From NCBI GenBank assembly GCA_905478925.1, contig CAJQKQ010000044.1, positions 1 through 64,000 on the forward strand: a stretch of 64,000 nucleotides of DNA, read 5' to 3'. The DNA comes from an uncultured Verrucomicrobiales bacterium. GTDB taxonomy: Bacteria; Verrucomicrobiota; Verrucomicrobiia; Verrucomicrobiales; Akkermansiaceae. The notes beneath the pieces were generated by a model. The model was not told where the DNA came from, did not search any database, and saw nothing but the letters and a program-made list of their open reading frames with translations. The position numbers and the translations under genes are program-made. This document shows, piece by piece, positions 35,186 to 44,324 of the stretch (the first letter of the stretch is position 1; every line of letters starts with the position of its first letter).

Positions 35186-36357
35186 GGCGTCTGTTCGAAA
35201 ACGGCGAGAGCATTGTGGCCTCCCATGCCGTGGGCAAGTTTGAAGACCGGGCCGCTACAAGTCCGTGCCTCTTCGGGGGCGTCCATTCCGGCTGCACCGA
35301 GTGTGCCTGGAAGATTGGGGGGCAGTTTGGATTCTCGCATAAAGCGCAGCAGGATCGCGCTTTCGAGCAGTCCGCTGGCGCCCACCGTGTGGCCGAGAAG
35401 TGGTTTGAGCAGGTGCAGGGTCGTTCCCTTGCCGGCGATTTCGCCGAGAATTGTCCGTTCGGCGCGTGCCTGGATTTTGGTGCCGGTCGCATGGGGGCAG
35501 ATGGCGGCTGGTTCGCCTCCGCTCCGAATAGCACTTTCAATGAGAAGATGCGTCCGCCCGCCGTCAACTGGAACCCCGACCGGATCCGTTCCATCTGAGT
35601 TATTGGCGAAATGGGTGATGGCGGTCTTCCCGTTTTCCACCGAGGACAAAGCGATTGCCGCCGCACCTTCTGCGGGTGTGAACCCATTGGTCGAGGTTGA
35701 GAATGGGTTGGTAGGGGATGAAATTCCCAGCAGCCCGGAGCTCGCGTAGTTGTCGAGCAGGACGGGAACAAGCGGCAGATCGACTGCCACCACCAGAGCG
35801 CGTTTGACCTGACCGGAATCGAGCAGGAGCTTCGCGAGACCGAGGGCATCGAGACCCGCCGAGCAGCCGCTGGCCACGACATGGTTCGGCCCGAGTATGC
35901 CGAGTTCGATGGATATCGCTGTGGCCGGTTCGCTGTGGATCGTGTTGCTGGCTGCCATCAGCTTGAAAGGCCGGCGCCCGGGCCATGGCGCTAGCCATCC
36001 TGCGGCGTTGCCCCGGCTGGTTCCGACGATAAGCGCCGCGTCCTGCAACTCCGCCTCTTTCCATCCCGCTGATGAAACCGCTTCACGTGCCACATGCAGA
36101 GCGGCCATTGAGGCGGGGCTCCACTTCCGGTTGGTGAGCAGCTCCCGCGGGGTGATCCATGCGCCGGGAGTTTCAGCGTGAGGGCTGCCGTTTCCTAGCA
36201 ACCCGGAAAGTGGGTGTATGCCGGTGGTTCCGGCGGAGATTGCGTGGAAATGAGATTCCACATCGTGCCCGAGGGAAGACAGGGCACCGAGGCCTACGAT
36301 GGATGGGGAAAAGCCGATGCACTGCGGTAGCAAGCTGAGCGGCGACGGCAACACCAA
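35182..36357 (-). CDS. Beta-ketoacyl synthase (KAS II-like)
   Basis: About 391 residues. The start is a TTG at 36357 or a GTG at 36354; no ATG precedes the conserved IVGLGALSSLGHDVESHF. It has the Cys-His-His triad: Cys165 in VASGCSAGLDALG, His289 in CPHATGT and His323 in KPLLGHTVGASG. Such enzymes condense acyl-ACP with malonyl-ACP. The protein lacks an ACP, acyltransferase or dehydratase partner nearby, and it is shorter and more divergent than FabF, so it may belong to a secondary lipid or polyene-type pathway. It is translationally coupled to the YkuD-HAD fusion gene. Confidence 0.85.
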   Translation of the reverse strand: MVLPSPLSLLPQCIGFSPSIVGLGALSSLGHDVESHFHAISAGTTGIHPLSGLLGNGSPHAETPGAWITPRELLTNRKWSPASMAALHVAREAVSSAGWKEAELQDAALIVGTSRGNAAGWLAPWPGRRPFKLMAASNTIHSEPATAISIELGILGPNHVVASGCSAGLDALGLAKLLLDSGQVKRALVVAVDLPLVPVLLDNYASSGLLGISSPTNPFSTSTNGFTPAEGAAAIALSSVENGKTAITHFANNSDGTDPVGVPVDGGRTHLLIESAIRSGGEPAAICPHATGTKIQARAERTILGEIAGKGTTLHLLKPLLGHTVGASGLLESAILLRFMRESKLPPNLPGTLGAAGMDAPEEARTCSGPVFKLAHGMGGHNALAVFEQTP

Positions 36358-36423
36358 AACAGGAGCTTTCTTCGTTTTCGGCCTTTGCCGGAGCGGCTCC
36401 TATGCCTCATAAGTGGCGCAGCG

Positions 36424-37260
36424 ATGAAGTCCGTTTTGGAAACGATCAATGGGGGTGCGGAGTATCTGGGGAAACGCGGGGTGGAGGATGCGCGCCGCAA
36501 CATGGAGCACCTGCTCGCGCATCAGCTCGGCGGCACGCGGATGCAGCTCTACACCCAGTTCGATCGGCCGCTCGAAGAGCCGGATCTCGCTCCGCTCCGG
36601 GATCTCCTGAAGCGCCGAGGTGAGGGCATCCCGCTGCAGCACTTGCTCGGCACGGTTCCGTTCCATGGCAGGGATTTCATCTGCGACGGGCGTGGCCTGA
36701 TTCCCCGCCCGGAGACCGAGGAGCTTGCGGAAATGATCCTCGCCGATTTGCCGCAGAGTGCCCTGCAAATCCTCGACATGGGCTGCGGCTCCGGAGTGCT
36801 TGGCCTGACGCTCGCCGCAGAGAAGCCGGAAAGCCGGGTGACGCTTGCGGATGTTTCCGAAGATGCCCTGGCACTCACCCGGGAAAACTCAGCCAAGCTG
36901 GGATTGGAGAACGTTGCGATCATGGCCAGCGACCTTTTCGCGGGAATCACCGGAAGCTTCGATCTTATCGCCGCGAACCTTCCCTACGTGCCGGCCGGAG
37001 AGGCTTCCGGAATGGCACGCGAGCTCGGTCACGATCCGGCGCTCGCTCTGTTTTCCGGCGAGAACGGATTGGATCTGCTGAGGAGATTTGTCCCGGATTG
37101 CGTGAATTTTCTGAAGCCCAACGGGGTCGTAGCGCTTGAAATTGGCCACGATCAGGCTTCACAGGTGCGCGACTTATTGGAAAGCTCCGGCTTCACCGAT
37201 ATCACAGTTCGCACGGATCTCAGTGGGATCCACCGCTTTCCCTTTGCCACACACCCATAA
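36424..37260 (+). CDS. prmC: Release factor glutamine methyltransferase
   Basis: From ATG 36424 (MKSVLETINGGAEYLGKRG) the 278-residue enzyme has the PrmC layout: an N-terminal helical domain, the connecting GRDFICDGRGLIPRPETEEL hallmark, and SAM-binding ILDMGCGSGVLGLTLA. The substrate-binding NPPY is NLPY here (AANLPYVPAG). It methylates the Gln of the GGQ motif in release factors RF1 and RF2. It lies 14 bases before murA and is probably co-transcribed with it. Confidence 0.9.
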   Translation: MKSVLETINGGAEYLGKRGVEDARRNMEHLLAHQLGGTRMQLYTQFDRPLEEPDLAPLRDLLKRRGEGIPLQHLLGTVPFHGRDFICDGRGLIPRPETEELAEMILADLPQSALQILDMGCGSGVLGLTLAAEKPESRVTLADVSEDALALTRENSAKLGLENVAIMASDLFAGITGSFDLIAANLPYVPAGEASGMARELGHDPALALFSGENGLDLLRRFVPDCVNFLKPNGVVALEIGHDQASQVRDLLESSGFTDITVRTDLSGIHRFPFATHP

Positions 37261-37274
37261 CATAGAATTACACA

Positions 37275-38543
37275 ATGGATAAACTCGTCGTCCACGGCGG
37301 TTCCGTCATCAAGGGAGCCATCAATATTTCCGGATCCAAGAACGCCTCGCTGCCGATTCTTGCCGCCGCAATCCTCACCGGCGAGGACTGCATCATCCGC
37401 CGCGTGCCGGATGTTTCGGATACGAACTACATGATCCAGATCCTCAGCGCCCTCGGCGCGGATGTGGAGCGTTCCTCCGGCACCGTCCGCATTACCTGCG
37501 CGGACATATCCGACGAGGCACCCTACGAGCTGGTGCGGCGGATGCGCGCATCGATCTGCGTGATGGGTCCGCTGCTTGCGAGGAAAGGGCGTGCCGTGGT
37601 CTCGCTTCCAGGCGGCTGCGTGATCGGCGACAGGCCCGTGGATCTCCACCTGAAAGGCATGCAGGCACTCGGCGCGAAGATCGAGTTCGAGGGCGGCAAC
37701 ATCACCCTGACGGCCCCGGACGGATTGAAAGGCGCGGAAATAGATCTGCGCGGTGAGAGTGGACCCACCGTCCTCGGTACCGACAACGTCATGATGGCCG
37801 CGACGCTCGCGGAGGGGATCACTATCATCAACTCCGCCGCCGCGGAGCCGGAAGTCCTCGACCTCGCCAATTTTCTCAACGCCATGGGTGCGAAGATCAC
37901 GGGAGCGGGCACTCGCCGCATCGTCATCGAGGGTGTGAAGGAGCTTACAGGAGTCGAGCACACCGTCATCCCGGACCGTATTGAGGCGGGCACTTTCATG
38001 GCAGCCGCTGCGCTGGCCGGCGAGGGCGTGACCCTGAACCGAGTTAACCGAGAGCACCTCAAGTCGATCACTGCGGCGATTGTGAAATCCGGACACAAAG
38101 TCGAGTTCAACGAAGCGGGCGATTCCTGTTTTATCGAGCGCGGAGAGACCCTGCAGGGGGTCGATCTGAACACCGCCCCGTATCCCGGCTATCCCACCGA
38201 CATGCAGGCGCAGATGACTGGGCTGCTCGCCACCACGCCGGGCATCAGCGTGATCAAGGACAGCATTTTCCCGCAGCGCTTCATGCACTGCGCCGAGCTG
38301 AAACGGATGGGCGCGGACATCAAAATGGATCAAGGTACCGCCATCGTCCGGGGTGTCGCACAACTTTCTGCCGCACCTGTCATGGCCTCGGACCTGCGTG
38401 CGTCGGCCGCGCTCGTGCTCGCTGCGCTGCGCGCGAAAGGAACCACGGAGATTTCCCGCGTCTATCACATCGACCGCGGCTACGAGCACATCGATGAGAA
38501 ACTCCTCACCCTCGGCGCAAACGTCGAGCGCGTGCGAGTGTAA
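37275..38543 (+). CDS. murA: UDP-N-acetylglucosamine 1-carboxyvinyltransferase
   Basis: The 422-residue enzyme makes the first committed step of peptidoglycan synthesis, transferring enolpyruvate from PEP to UDP-GlcNAc. The start KGAINISGSKNASLPILAA carries the conserved KN, and Cys115 in LPGGCVIGDRPVDLHL is the residue attacked by fosfomycin. The later SGPTVLGTDNVMMAA and RFMHCAELKRMGADI parts are in order and the length is normal. A palindromic repeat follows immediately after the stop. Confidence 0.96.
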   Translation: MDKLVVHGGSVIKGAINISGSKNASLPILAAAILTGEDCIIRRVPDVSDTNYMIQILSALGADVERSSGTVRITCADISDEAPYELVRRMRASICVMGPLLARKGRAVVSLPGGCVIGDRPVDLHLKGMQALGAKIEFEGGNITLTAPDGLKGAEIDLRGESGPTVLGTDNVMMAATLAEGITIINSAAAEPEVLDLANFLNAMGAKITGAGTRRIVIEGVKELTGVEHTVIPDRIEAGTFMAAAALAGEGVTLNRVNREHLKSITAAIVKSGHKVEFNEAGDSCFIERGETLQGVDLNTAPYPGYPTDMQAQMTGLLATTPGISVIKDSIFPQRFMHCAELKRMGADIKMDQGTAIVRGVAQLSAAPVMASDLRASAALVLAALRAKGTTEISRVYHIDRGYEHIDEKLLTLGANVERVRV

Positions 38544-38649
38544 ATAGGAAGCGGCTTTTCAAGCCGCTGTCTTGCGGATGGCTTTTTCAAGCGGCTGCGA
38601 GACGGGATTGTGAGCGCAAGGAAGCGGCTTGAAAAGCCGCGCTCCCTAT
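38544..38649. repeat. REP-like palindromic element between murA and oppB
   Basis: Two hairpins face each other: GCGGCTTTTCAAGCCGC at 38551-38567 and GCGGCTTGAAAAGCCGC at 38624-38640. The whole is bounded by ATAGGAAGCG and its inverted counterpart. A third partial arm sits at 38581-38595. It lies between convergent genes and could act as a bidirectional terminator, although there is no T run. Confidence 0.7.
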
Positions 38650-39563
38650 CAGCGCAACCTCGGGTTCAGGGCGATCTGTGCGAGATCGGCGAGCAGGTTG
38701 GCTCCGACGATGAGGAAGCCGTAGAACAGGACGAGTCCCTGGATCAGGAAAAACTCGCGGTCGGTAGCGGCGTTGACGAAATGCTGGCCCATGCCGGGGA
38801 TTTGGAAGATCGTTTCGATCACAAAAGAGCCGGAGATCATGCCGGCAAAGGCGGGGCCGATGAAAGCGACGGCGGGGATCAGTCCTCCGCGGAGGGCATG
38901 GCGGATGATGATCTTCTGGCCGGGGACACCCTTTGCCTTCGCGGTGCGGATGTAATCCTGGCTGAGGACGTCGAGCATGCCGCCGCGTGCAAGCCTTGCT
39001 AGGTAGGCGGCGTTGATCAGGCCGAGGGTGATGGCGGGAAGGATCCAGTCCGTCGGGGAGGACCATCCGCCGACGTTGAGCGACTGCAGTTTCAGGCCGG
39101 CGAAAACCGCAAGCAAGGGGCCGATGACGAAGCTCGGCAGGCAGATGCCGACCATGGCGAAGGCGAGGCAGGCGAAATCGGTCGGTGAGTTTTTCTTCAC
39201 CGCTGCGACAACCCCCGCAGGTATGCCGACGAGAAGGGCGATGCCCATCGAGGCCAGGCCGAGAGCCATGGAAACGGGAAAGGAGTCGCCGATGACTTCC
39301 GATACTTTCACCCCGTCCTTGCGGATCAGATCGCCGAGATCCTGGTGGACGACGAGGTTCTTGATATAGCGCCCGTATTGGACCGGCAGGGGCTTGTCCA
39401 TGCCGGTGTAGGCTTTTATGCGCTCGAGGATGTGGGCGGGGATGGCCTTTTCCTCGGTGTAAGGGCTGCCCGGCATCATCCGGACGAGAAAGAAGGTGAG
39501 CGTGACCAGCACGAACAGCGTGAGCAGGCCTTGGAGGAATCGGGAGGCGAGGAGTTTCAGCAT
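38649..39563 (-). CDS. Peptide ABC transporter permease (DppB/OppB type)
   Basis: The 304-residue protein has six membrane helices. The first is LLTLFVLVTLTFFLVRMMPG; the binding-protein-dependent permease motif follows near residue 205 (ARGGMLDVLSQDYIRTAKAKGVPGQKI). It ends FYGFLIVGANLLADLAQIALN. It should form the membrane channel for oligopeptide import. It lies four bases after the substrate-binding protein gene. OppC, OppD and OppF are not in the window on either side, so the transporter is incomplete here. Confidence 0.9.
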   Translation of the reverse strand: MLKLLASRFLQGLLTLFVLVTLTFFLVRMMPGSPYTEEKAIPAHILERIKAYTGMDKPLPVQYGRYIKNLVVHQDLGDLIRKDGVKVSEVIGDSFPVSMALGLASMGIALLVGIPAGVVAAVKKNSPTDFACLAFAMVGICLPSFVIGPLLAVFAGLKLQSLNVGGWSSPTDWILPAITLGLINAAYLARLARGGMLDVLSQDYIRTAKAKGVPGQKIIIRHALRGGLIPAVAFIGPAFAGMISGSFVIETIFQIPGMGQHFVNAATDREFFLIQGLVLFYGFLIVGANLLADLAQIALNPRLR

Positions 39564-39567
39564 GGCC

Positions 39568-41184
39568 TTATTTGCGTTCTGGTTCCTGGGGAACGAGGCG
39601 GATTGAGTTATAGGGGTTGCCGGCGAGGAGCAGCGGATACCAGCCCTGCACGGACGGATGGACCAGGTAGTTTCTTCCCCTCCATCCGATCGGCGCGATG
39701 GGAGCTTCCTTCAAGAGGATTGCTTCTGCGGCTCTAAGGAATTCATAGCGTTCAGCGGGATCCGTGACCTTGAACGACTTCTCCAGTTCCGCGACAAATT
39801 CCGGATTGTCCCAGCCGGTGTTGTTGTTGCCGTTTCCGGGTGACCAGATCTCAAGGAAGGTGAGAGGATCGATGAAGTCCCCGATCCAACCGGCGCCGGC
39901 AATGTCGTAATCGAGTGTCTGGATTGCGAGGAGGTAGGCGGTCCACTCCTTGTTCTCGATCTCCACCTCGACACCGAGATGTTCGCGCCACATCGCCTGA
40001 ATGGCGGTCGCCATGGTTGCCGCCGTTTCCTTGGATGCGATGAGAAGCTTCAGCCTGGGAAAACCTTTTCCCCCGGGGAAGCCGGCCTCCGCGATAAGTT
40101 TTTTCGCCTGCTCCGGATCGAAAGCCGCGCCGTGGGGTGGGTCGTAATCGCCCATCGGCGGGGTGATGCCGTAGGCCGGAGTGGATCCCCGGAAAACGTT
40201 GTCACACAGGGCTTTTCGGTCGATCGCCATACTCAGGGCGCGTCGGACGAGAATGTTGTCGAGTGGTTTGCGGGTTGTGTTAAAACGGTAGAAGTCCGTA
40301 CCCAGATAACGCTCCTGCCGCAGCACGGAAGGGTTGTGCTTTTTCATGTAGTCCACGATCTCCGGCGCCACGGAATCGGACACGTGGAGTTGGCCGTCGC
40401 GGAACATACGCGACTCGGTGAAGGTATTAGAGATTGGGAGGAAACGGATGCCGTTGAGGGTGACGTTTTTCGCATCCCAGTAATGTGGGTTGCGCTCGAC
40501 CTCGATATGATCGTTGCGGCGAAAGGATTTGATGCGGAACGGGCCGTTGCCCACCAGGTTCTCCGGTTTTGACCAGTCGTTGCCGCGTTGGGCAATGCTG
40601 CCGTATTCCAGCACCTTGTGTTTCGGTACCGGATTCCAAGTGTAGTGCTTGAGTATCTCTTTGAAGAAAGGCGTGGGGCCGCGGAGTGTGATGGTGAAGG
40701 TTTGGGGATCGACCACGTTGATGCCGACGCTAGAGAAGTCCTTCGCCTCACCCTTGTTGAACGCCTCCGCGCCTTCGATGAAATAGAGCATTTCTGCATA
40801 CTTCGCTCCGAGTTCCGGAGTGAGCAGGCGCTGGTATGAGAACGCGAAATCCTCGGCGGTGACCTGCCTTCCGTCGGACCATTTCGCATCCGGCCTGAGC
40901 TTTGCGGTCCAGACGGTGGATGTCTCATCCGGCGTCACCTCGAAGGCCACTCCGCTCGGTGCGGCGAGATCATCGCTGGGGTGGAAAACCACCAGTCCTT
41001 CGAACAGAGCGCGGTTGATGTTGCTTTCGAGAACCCCCGAGGTCACCTGGGGATCGAAGCTCTTCGGATCGTTGGTGTTGCCGAGGAGGAGGATGCCTTC
41101 ACGGGTTGCCCTGTCGACCTGGCTCTCCTGTTGGCATGAGAACAAGCAGAGGCAGAGGGCGGTTGTCGTGAGCAGGCGGATCAT
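39568..41184 (-). CDS. Oligopeptide ABC transporter substrate-binding lipoprotein
   Basis: From ATG 41184 (a GTG directly precedes it at 41187) the 538-residue protein has a lipoprotein signal ending in LCLFSC. It then has the OppA/SBP_bac_5 fold: GNTNDPKSFDPQVTSG, NRALFEGLVVF, KLRPDAKWSDGRQVTAEDFA and FNTTRKPLDNILVRRALSMA, in the family's usual order. It captures peptides for the adjacent permease. Length is normal for OppA. Confidence 0.9.
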   Translation of the reverse strand: MIRLLTTTALCLCLFSCQQESQVDRATREGILLLGNTNDPKSFDPQVTSGVLESNINRALFEGLVVFHPSDDLAAPSGVAFEVTPDETSTVWTAKLRPDAKWSDGRQVTAEDFAFSYQRLLTPELGAKYAEMLYFIEGAEAFNKGEAKDFSSVGINVVDPQTFTITLRGPTPFFKEILKHYTWNPVPKHKVLEYGSIAQRGNDWSKPENLVGNGPFRIKSFRRNDHIEVERNPHYWDAKNVTLNGIRFLPISNTFTESRMFRDGQLHVSDSVAPEIVDYMKKHNPSVLRQERYLGTDFYRFNTTRKPLDNILVRRALSMAIDRKALCDNVFRGSTPAYGITPPMGDYDPPHGAAFDPEQAKKLIAEAGFPGGKGFPRLKLLIASKETAATMATAIQAMWREHLGVEVEIENKEWTAYLLAIQTLDYDIAGAGWIGDFIDPLTFLEIWSPGNGNNNTGWDNPEFVAELEKSFKVTDPAERYEFLRAAEAILLKEAPIAPIGWRGRNYLVHPSVQGWYPLLLAGNPYNSIRLVPQEPERK

Positions 41185-41230
41185 CACTGGCGGACAATGT
41201 CACAAATGCCTGTATGTGGCAGGGGAAATT

Positions 41231-43324
41231 TCACCAAAGGTATTTCACTCCGATGATCGCGTTGAGACCCGGTTCGTTCTGGCCGGATCCATGGTAGCGG
41301 TAGTCGTCGTCGAGCAGGTTTTCGATGGCGGCCGTGAGTTCCAGATTCTGCATAGGGCTCCAGCCAGCGCGTAGGGATGCTACTGCGTATGCGGGGGTTC
41401 CGCCTGTCGGAATGCGTTGTGTGTCGGTGCGGTCACTGCGGCTAAGGTGATCGGCCTCGGCGGATGCGAGTATGCGAGCTTCGATCCACAATGGCTCCGA
41501 AGGATGATGCCAGCGCAGGGCGACGGAACCGCTTAGCGGAAGGAGGCGGGAGAAGTATTCCTCGGTCTCCGGGCCACCGAGGAATGCCGGGGTCTGCATG
41601 CGGCCATCCTGCCATGAGGCGAAACCGGAAAGCGTCCACTGCGGGCTGATGTTCCAATAGCCTTCCAGCTCGATACCGTAGATATATCCGTCGCTGCCGT
41701 TGGTGGTGATCTCAGCTCCCGAGCCGGTGACGAGCGGGACTTCGGTGATGATGTCGGAGACGTCGGTGTAGAAAATGGCGGCGCTCATTCCGTAGTTTTC
41801 CGTGTCGTTGCGGATACCCAGCTCGTAGGTCACGAATTCCTCCGGCTCGACATTGAGCGAGCCGAACGTGGGAGTGCCCGAGCGTGTGGTTAGGTTTCCG
41901 GAAAGGTCATTCAGGTTCGGGGCGCGGAATGCCTGAGAGATCCCGCCGAAGGCGAGCCAGCAATCGTTGATCCGGTAGGTGGCGCGCAGCGAGGCGGAGA
42001 AATCGTCCCACGAGCTGTCTGCGGAAATGTCGGTACCTGTCGCCGGGTCGAAGAGTTTTCCGAGTTCGGCGCGTGCATGGGTGTAGCGCAGGCCGGCGGT
42101 GAGTTCGAATCTGTCCCCGATCGGGCGGATGTATTGGGCGTAGGTTCCGAAGAGGTCGTAGGAGGAATTGTCGGCCAGTGGACGGCCCGCGGGATCGAAG
42201 GCGAAGCCAGCGCCACGATCTCTGAGCGAGTTTGAATCGACAGAGTCGTGGTAGAAATCGAAGCCGTATGTCAGCGAACCACCGGCCAACAGCGATTCCA
42301 GCTCAAGGTCGAAGCCGGTGGTTTCGACATCGTAGGACTGGAGGCGGCGGTCGGTGAGGGAGCGGATCTGGAACTCCGCATCCGAGGAGGTCTGGTAGGA
42401 AAGGGTTGCGGTGACGCGGCGCACTGGCGCATCCACCCTGTCATTTTCATGGGCGAGGCGGAGGTAGGTGAGCGAGCGCTCCTGGTCGTATTCGCGTGCG
42501 ATGAATCTGCCCGGCGTGGTGACGTGGCGGCCATGCAACCAGCCGGGGTTGTTCCGTGTCGAGTGCCAGCGCGAGACCTTGTCTTGGTTAAAGTTCTGGT
42601 GGGTGAGAGTGAGGGTGGTCTGCGGCGTGATCGCCCAGTCGAGGCGGGCGTCGATCGCTTGCTCGGGGTAGCCAGTGCCGCGCATCAGGCCGACGGCCGA
42701 GTCCTCGATGTCGCCGAATTCCTTGGCCGAAATTCCGAGATGGAGGCCGAAGACGCCGCCGATTCCGGTCTGTGTCTCAATCCGCCCGATGTGGCTGCCG
42801 CGACCGTTGCTACGGTATTCGTAGTAGGCGGAGCCGTGGCTGAAAACCTTTCCCTCCGGCTCGTCCGCAAAGCCCGAGGATTTCGTGAAGGCGTTGAGTG
42901 TTCCTCCCGCCGCATCGGAGCCGTAGAGGACGGAGCCTTGGGATCGGATTAGCTCGAAATGATCCAGGGAGAGGGAATCCAGGGTGTTCCAATACTGGAC
43001 AGGGCCGCCGCGGAACGTGGAGTTATTGAAGCGGACACCATCGACGAGAAGGAGGTTTTGCCTGCCGGTGAAGCCGCGGATAAATGGCGAGCCGTGGCCG
43101 TAGGAGGTTTTCTGGACGAGCACGCCCGGGGTGTAGCGGAGGGCGTCGGGAAGGGTGCGGATCGTGTTTTCCAGGAAATCCTGCGAGGAGAAAGAGGTGG
43201 CAGAGTAGGGCGTTTCTTTGAGAGGGCTAAGGCCCCTTGAGGCCGTGACAACCAGCGGATCGAGAAAATCCTGCGCGCCGAGCGGCATCACTGCGAGCGC
43301 GATAAGCGCGACTTCTTTCTTCAT
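41231..43324 (-). CDS. TonB-dependent outer-membrane receptor
   Basis: The 697-residue protein has a signal peptide ending near PLGAQ, then the TonB box region DPLVVTASR, a plug domain (LPDALRYTPGVLVQKTSYGH, then NLLLVDGVRFNNSTFRGGP, then SQGSVLYGSDAAGGTLNAF) and a 22-strand barrel with C-terminal VKYLW. It takes up a siderophore, vitamin or other large ligand, powered by the proton motive force through an ExbB/ExbD/TonB complex. The ExbB, ExbD and TPR genes on the same strand just upstream make an energising partner likely. No ligand is indicated. Confidence 0.9.
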   Translation of the reverse strand: MKKEVALIALAVMPLGAQDFLDPLVVTASRGLSPLKETPYSATSFSSQDFLENTIRTLPDALRYTPGVLVQKTSYGHGSPFIRGFTGRQNLLLVDGVRFNNSTFRGGPVQYWNTLDSLSLDHFELIRSQGSVLYGSDAAGGTLNAFTKSSGFADEPEGKVFSHGSAYYEYRSNGRGSHIGRIETQTGIGGVFGLHLGISAKEFGDIEDSAVGLMRGTGYPEQAIDARLDWAITPQTTLTLTHQNFNQDKVSRWHSTRNNPGWLHGRHVTTPGRFIAREYDQERSLTYLRLAHENDRVDAPVRRVTATLSYQTSSDAEFQIRSLTDRRLQSYDVETTGFDLELESLLAGGSLTYGFDFYHDSVDSNSLRDRGAGFAFDPAGRPLADNSSYDLFGTYAQYIRPIGDRFELTAGLRYTHARAELGKLFDPATGTDISADSSWDDFSASLRATYRINDCWLAFGGISQAFRAPNLNDLSGNLTTRSGTPTFGSLNVEPEEFVTYELGIRNDTENYGMSAAIFYTDVSDIITEVPLVTGSGAEITTNGSDGYIYGIELEGYWNISPQWTLSGFASWQDGRMQTPAFLGGPETEEYFSRLLPLSGSVALRWHHPSEPLWIEARILASAEADHLSRSDRTDTQRIPTGGTPAYAVASLRAGWSPMQNLELTAAIENLLDDDYRYHGSGQNEPGLNAIIGVKYLW

Positions 43325-43370
43325 GGGATGAAAGGATCGGAGCGGCCGCCGGCGGCTCTGAATCGCTGAT

Positions 43371-44279
43371 TCAGGTGCTCTCGCTGTATTTGAGCAATGT
43401 TTTGTAATCCCCGGTCAGCGGTTTGCCGACGGTGAGGAATTGCTCGTACATCTTCGCCAGGGCGCCGGCCTCTATGAGGCGGGTGTAGCCCGGGGAGTTC
43501 TTGTTCTCATCTTCGGTGCCCCAGTTGCGGATCGCTGTCTGGACTTCTTCGTCCTTGAAATAGATGCCGAGCGCATTCAACGCGGCCTGCTGGGTGATTT
43601 GCTCGGATGCCCCTGAGTCTGCGGTGACCGCCACGCCGTATGCTATGAGTGCTTCCCTGCCACGGTCGAGGTTATCGAGCGCAAGCCCCTTGCAGTAGGC
43701 GACCTGTGCGCGCTGGTCGCCCGGAAGGATCTCGTTGTCCCGCTCGCTGGCGATGATGACGAGCCGATCCCAGCTCTTGGTGCGGACGGCGTCCCACATG
43801 ACGTAGAGATCGAGTTGGCGGAGCTGGTAGTCGCGGGAGAGAGGCTCCTTGATGAAGCTCTGGAGCGCGGTGGCCAAGCCTTCGTAGTCGCCCAGCTTGC
43901 GCATGCATTCCAGCTCGTAGTAGGCGGAGAGCGTGTGATAGTTGTCCTTGAGCTTGGCGATGGGCTCCGAAGCCGCCTTGACCTCCGCGAACTTCTCTTG
44001 GGCTTCCTTGTATTTGCGGCCTTCGAAGAGATCGATGGCAGCGGAGAATTCGGGAGGGTCCATCAGGTAGATCGTCGCGAAATCAGTGACCTTTGCGTCT
44101 TTGAAGCCCGCGGCGACCTTGGCCATTTTGTAGCGGATGGCGGTTTTGGTGCCGGCAATGATCCAGGCGCGGAAATACTCACCGTCGGGTTTTGATAGCA
44201 GCGCCTCTGCTTGGAATTTCTGCGCGAGCGCGGAAAGGGAGAGGGCGGGGACGAGGAGGATGGATAGGAATTTTTTCAT
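43371..44279 (-). CDS. Secreted TPR-like hypothetical protein
   Basis: The 302-residue protein has a signal peptide (FLSILLVPALSLSALA), then repeated helical pairs (e.g. FEGRKYKEAQEKFAEVKAAS, LKDNYHTLSAYYELECMRKL, ALDNLDRGREALIAYGVAVT) typical of tetratricopeptide-like repeats in the periplasm. It lies between the receptor gene and the large TPR gene, 46 and 45 bases away. Probably a periplasmic scaffold of the same system (inference). Confidence 0.65.
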   Translation of the reverse strand: MKKFLSILLVPALSLSALAQKFQAEALLSKPDGEYFRAWIIAGTKTAIRYKMAKVAAGFKDAKVTDFATIYLMDPPEFSAAIDLFEGRKYKEAQEKFAEVKAASEPIAKLKDNYHTLSAYYELECMRKLGDYEGLATALQSFIKEPLSRDYQLRQLDLYVMWDAVRTKSWDRLVIIASERDNEILPGDQRAQVAYCKGLALDNLDRGREALIAYGVAVTADSGASEQITQQAALNALGIYFKDEEVQTAIRNWGTEDENKNSPGYTRLIEAGALAKMYEQFLTVGKPLTGDYKTLLKYSEST

Positions 44280-44324
44280 GGGTAATTCGGGAAGGTTGTT
44301 ATGGTAATTCGGGGGTCCGGTTTA

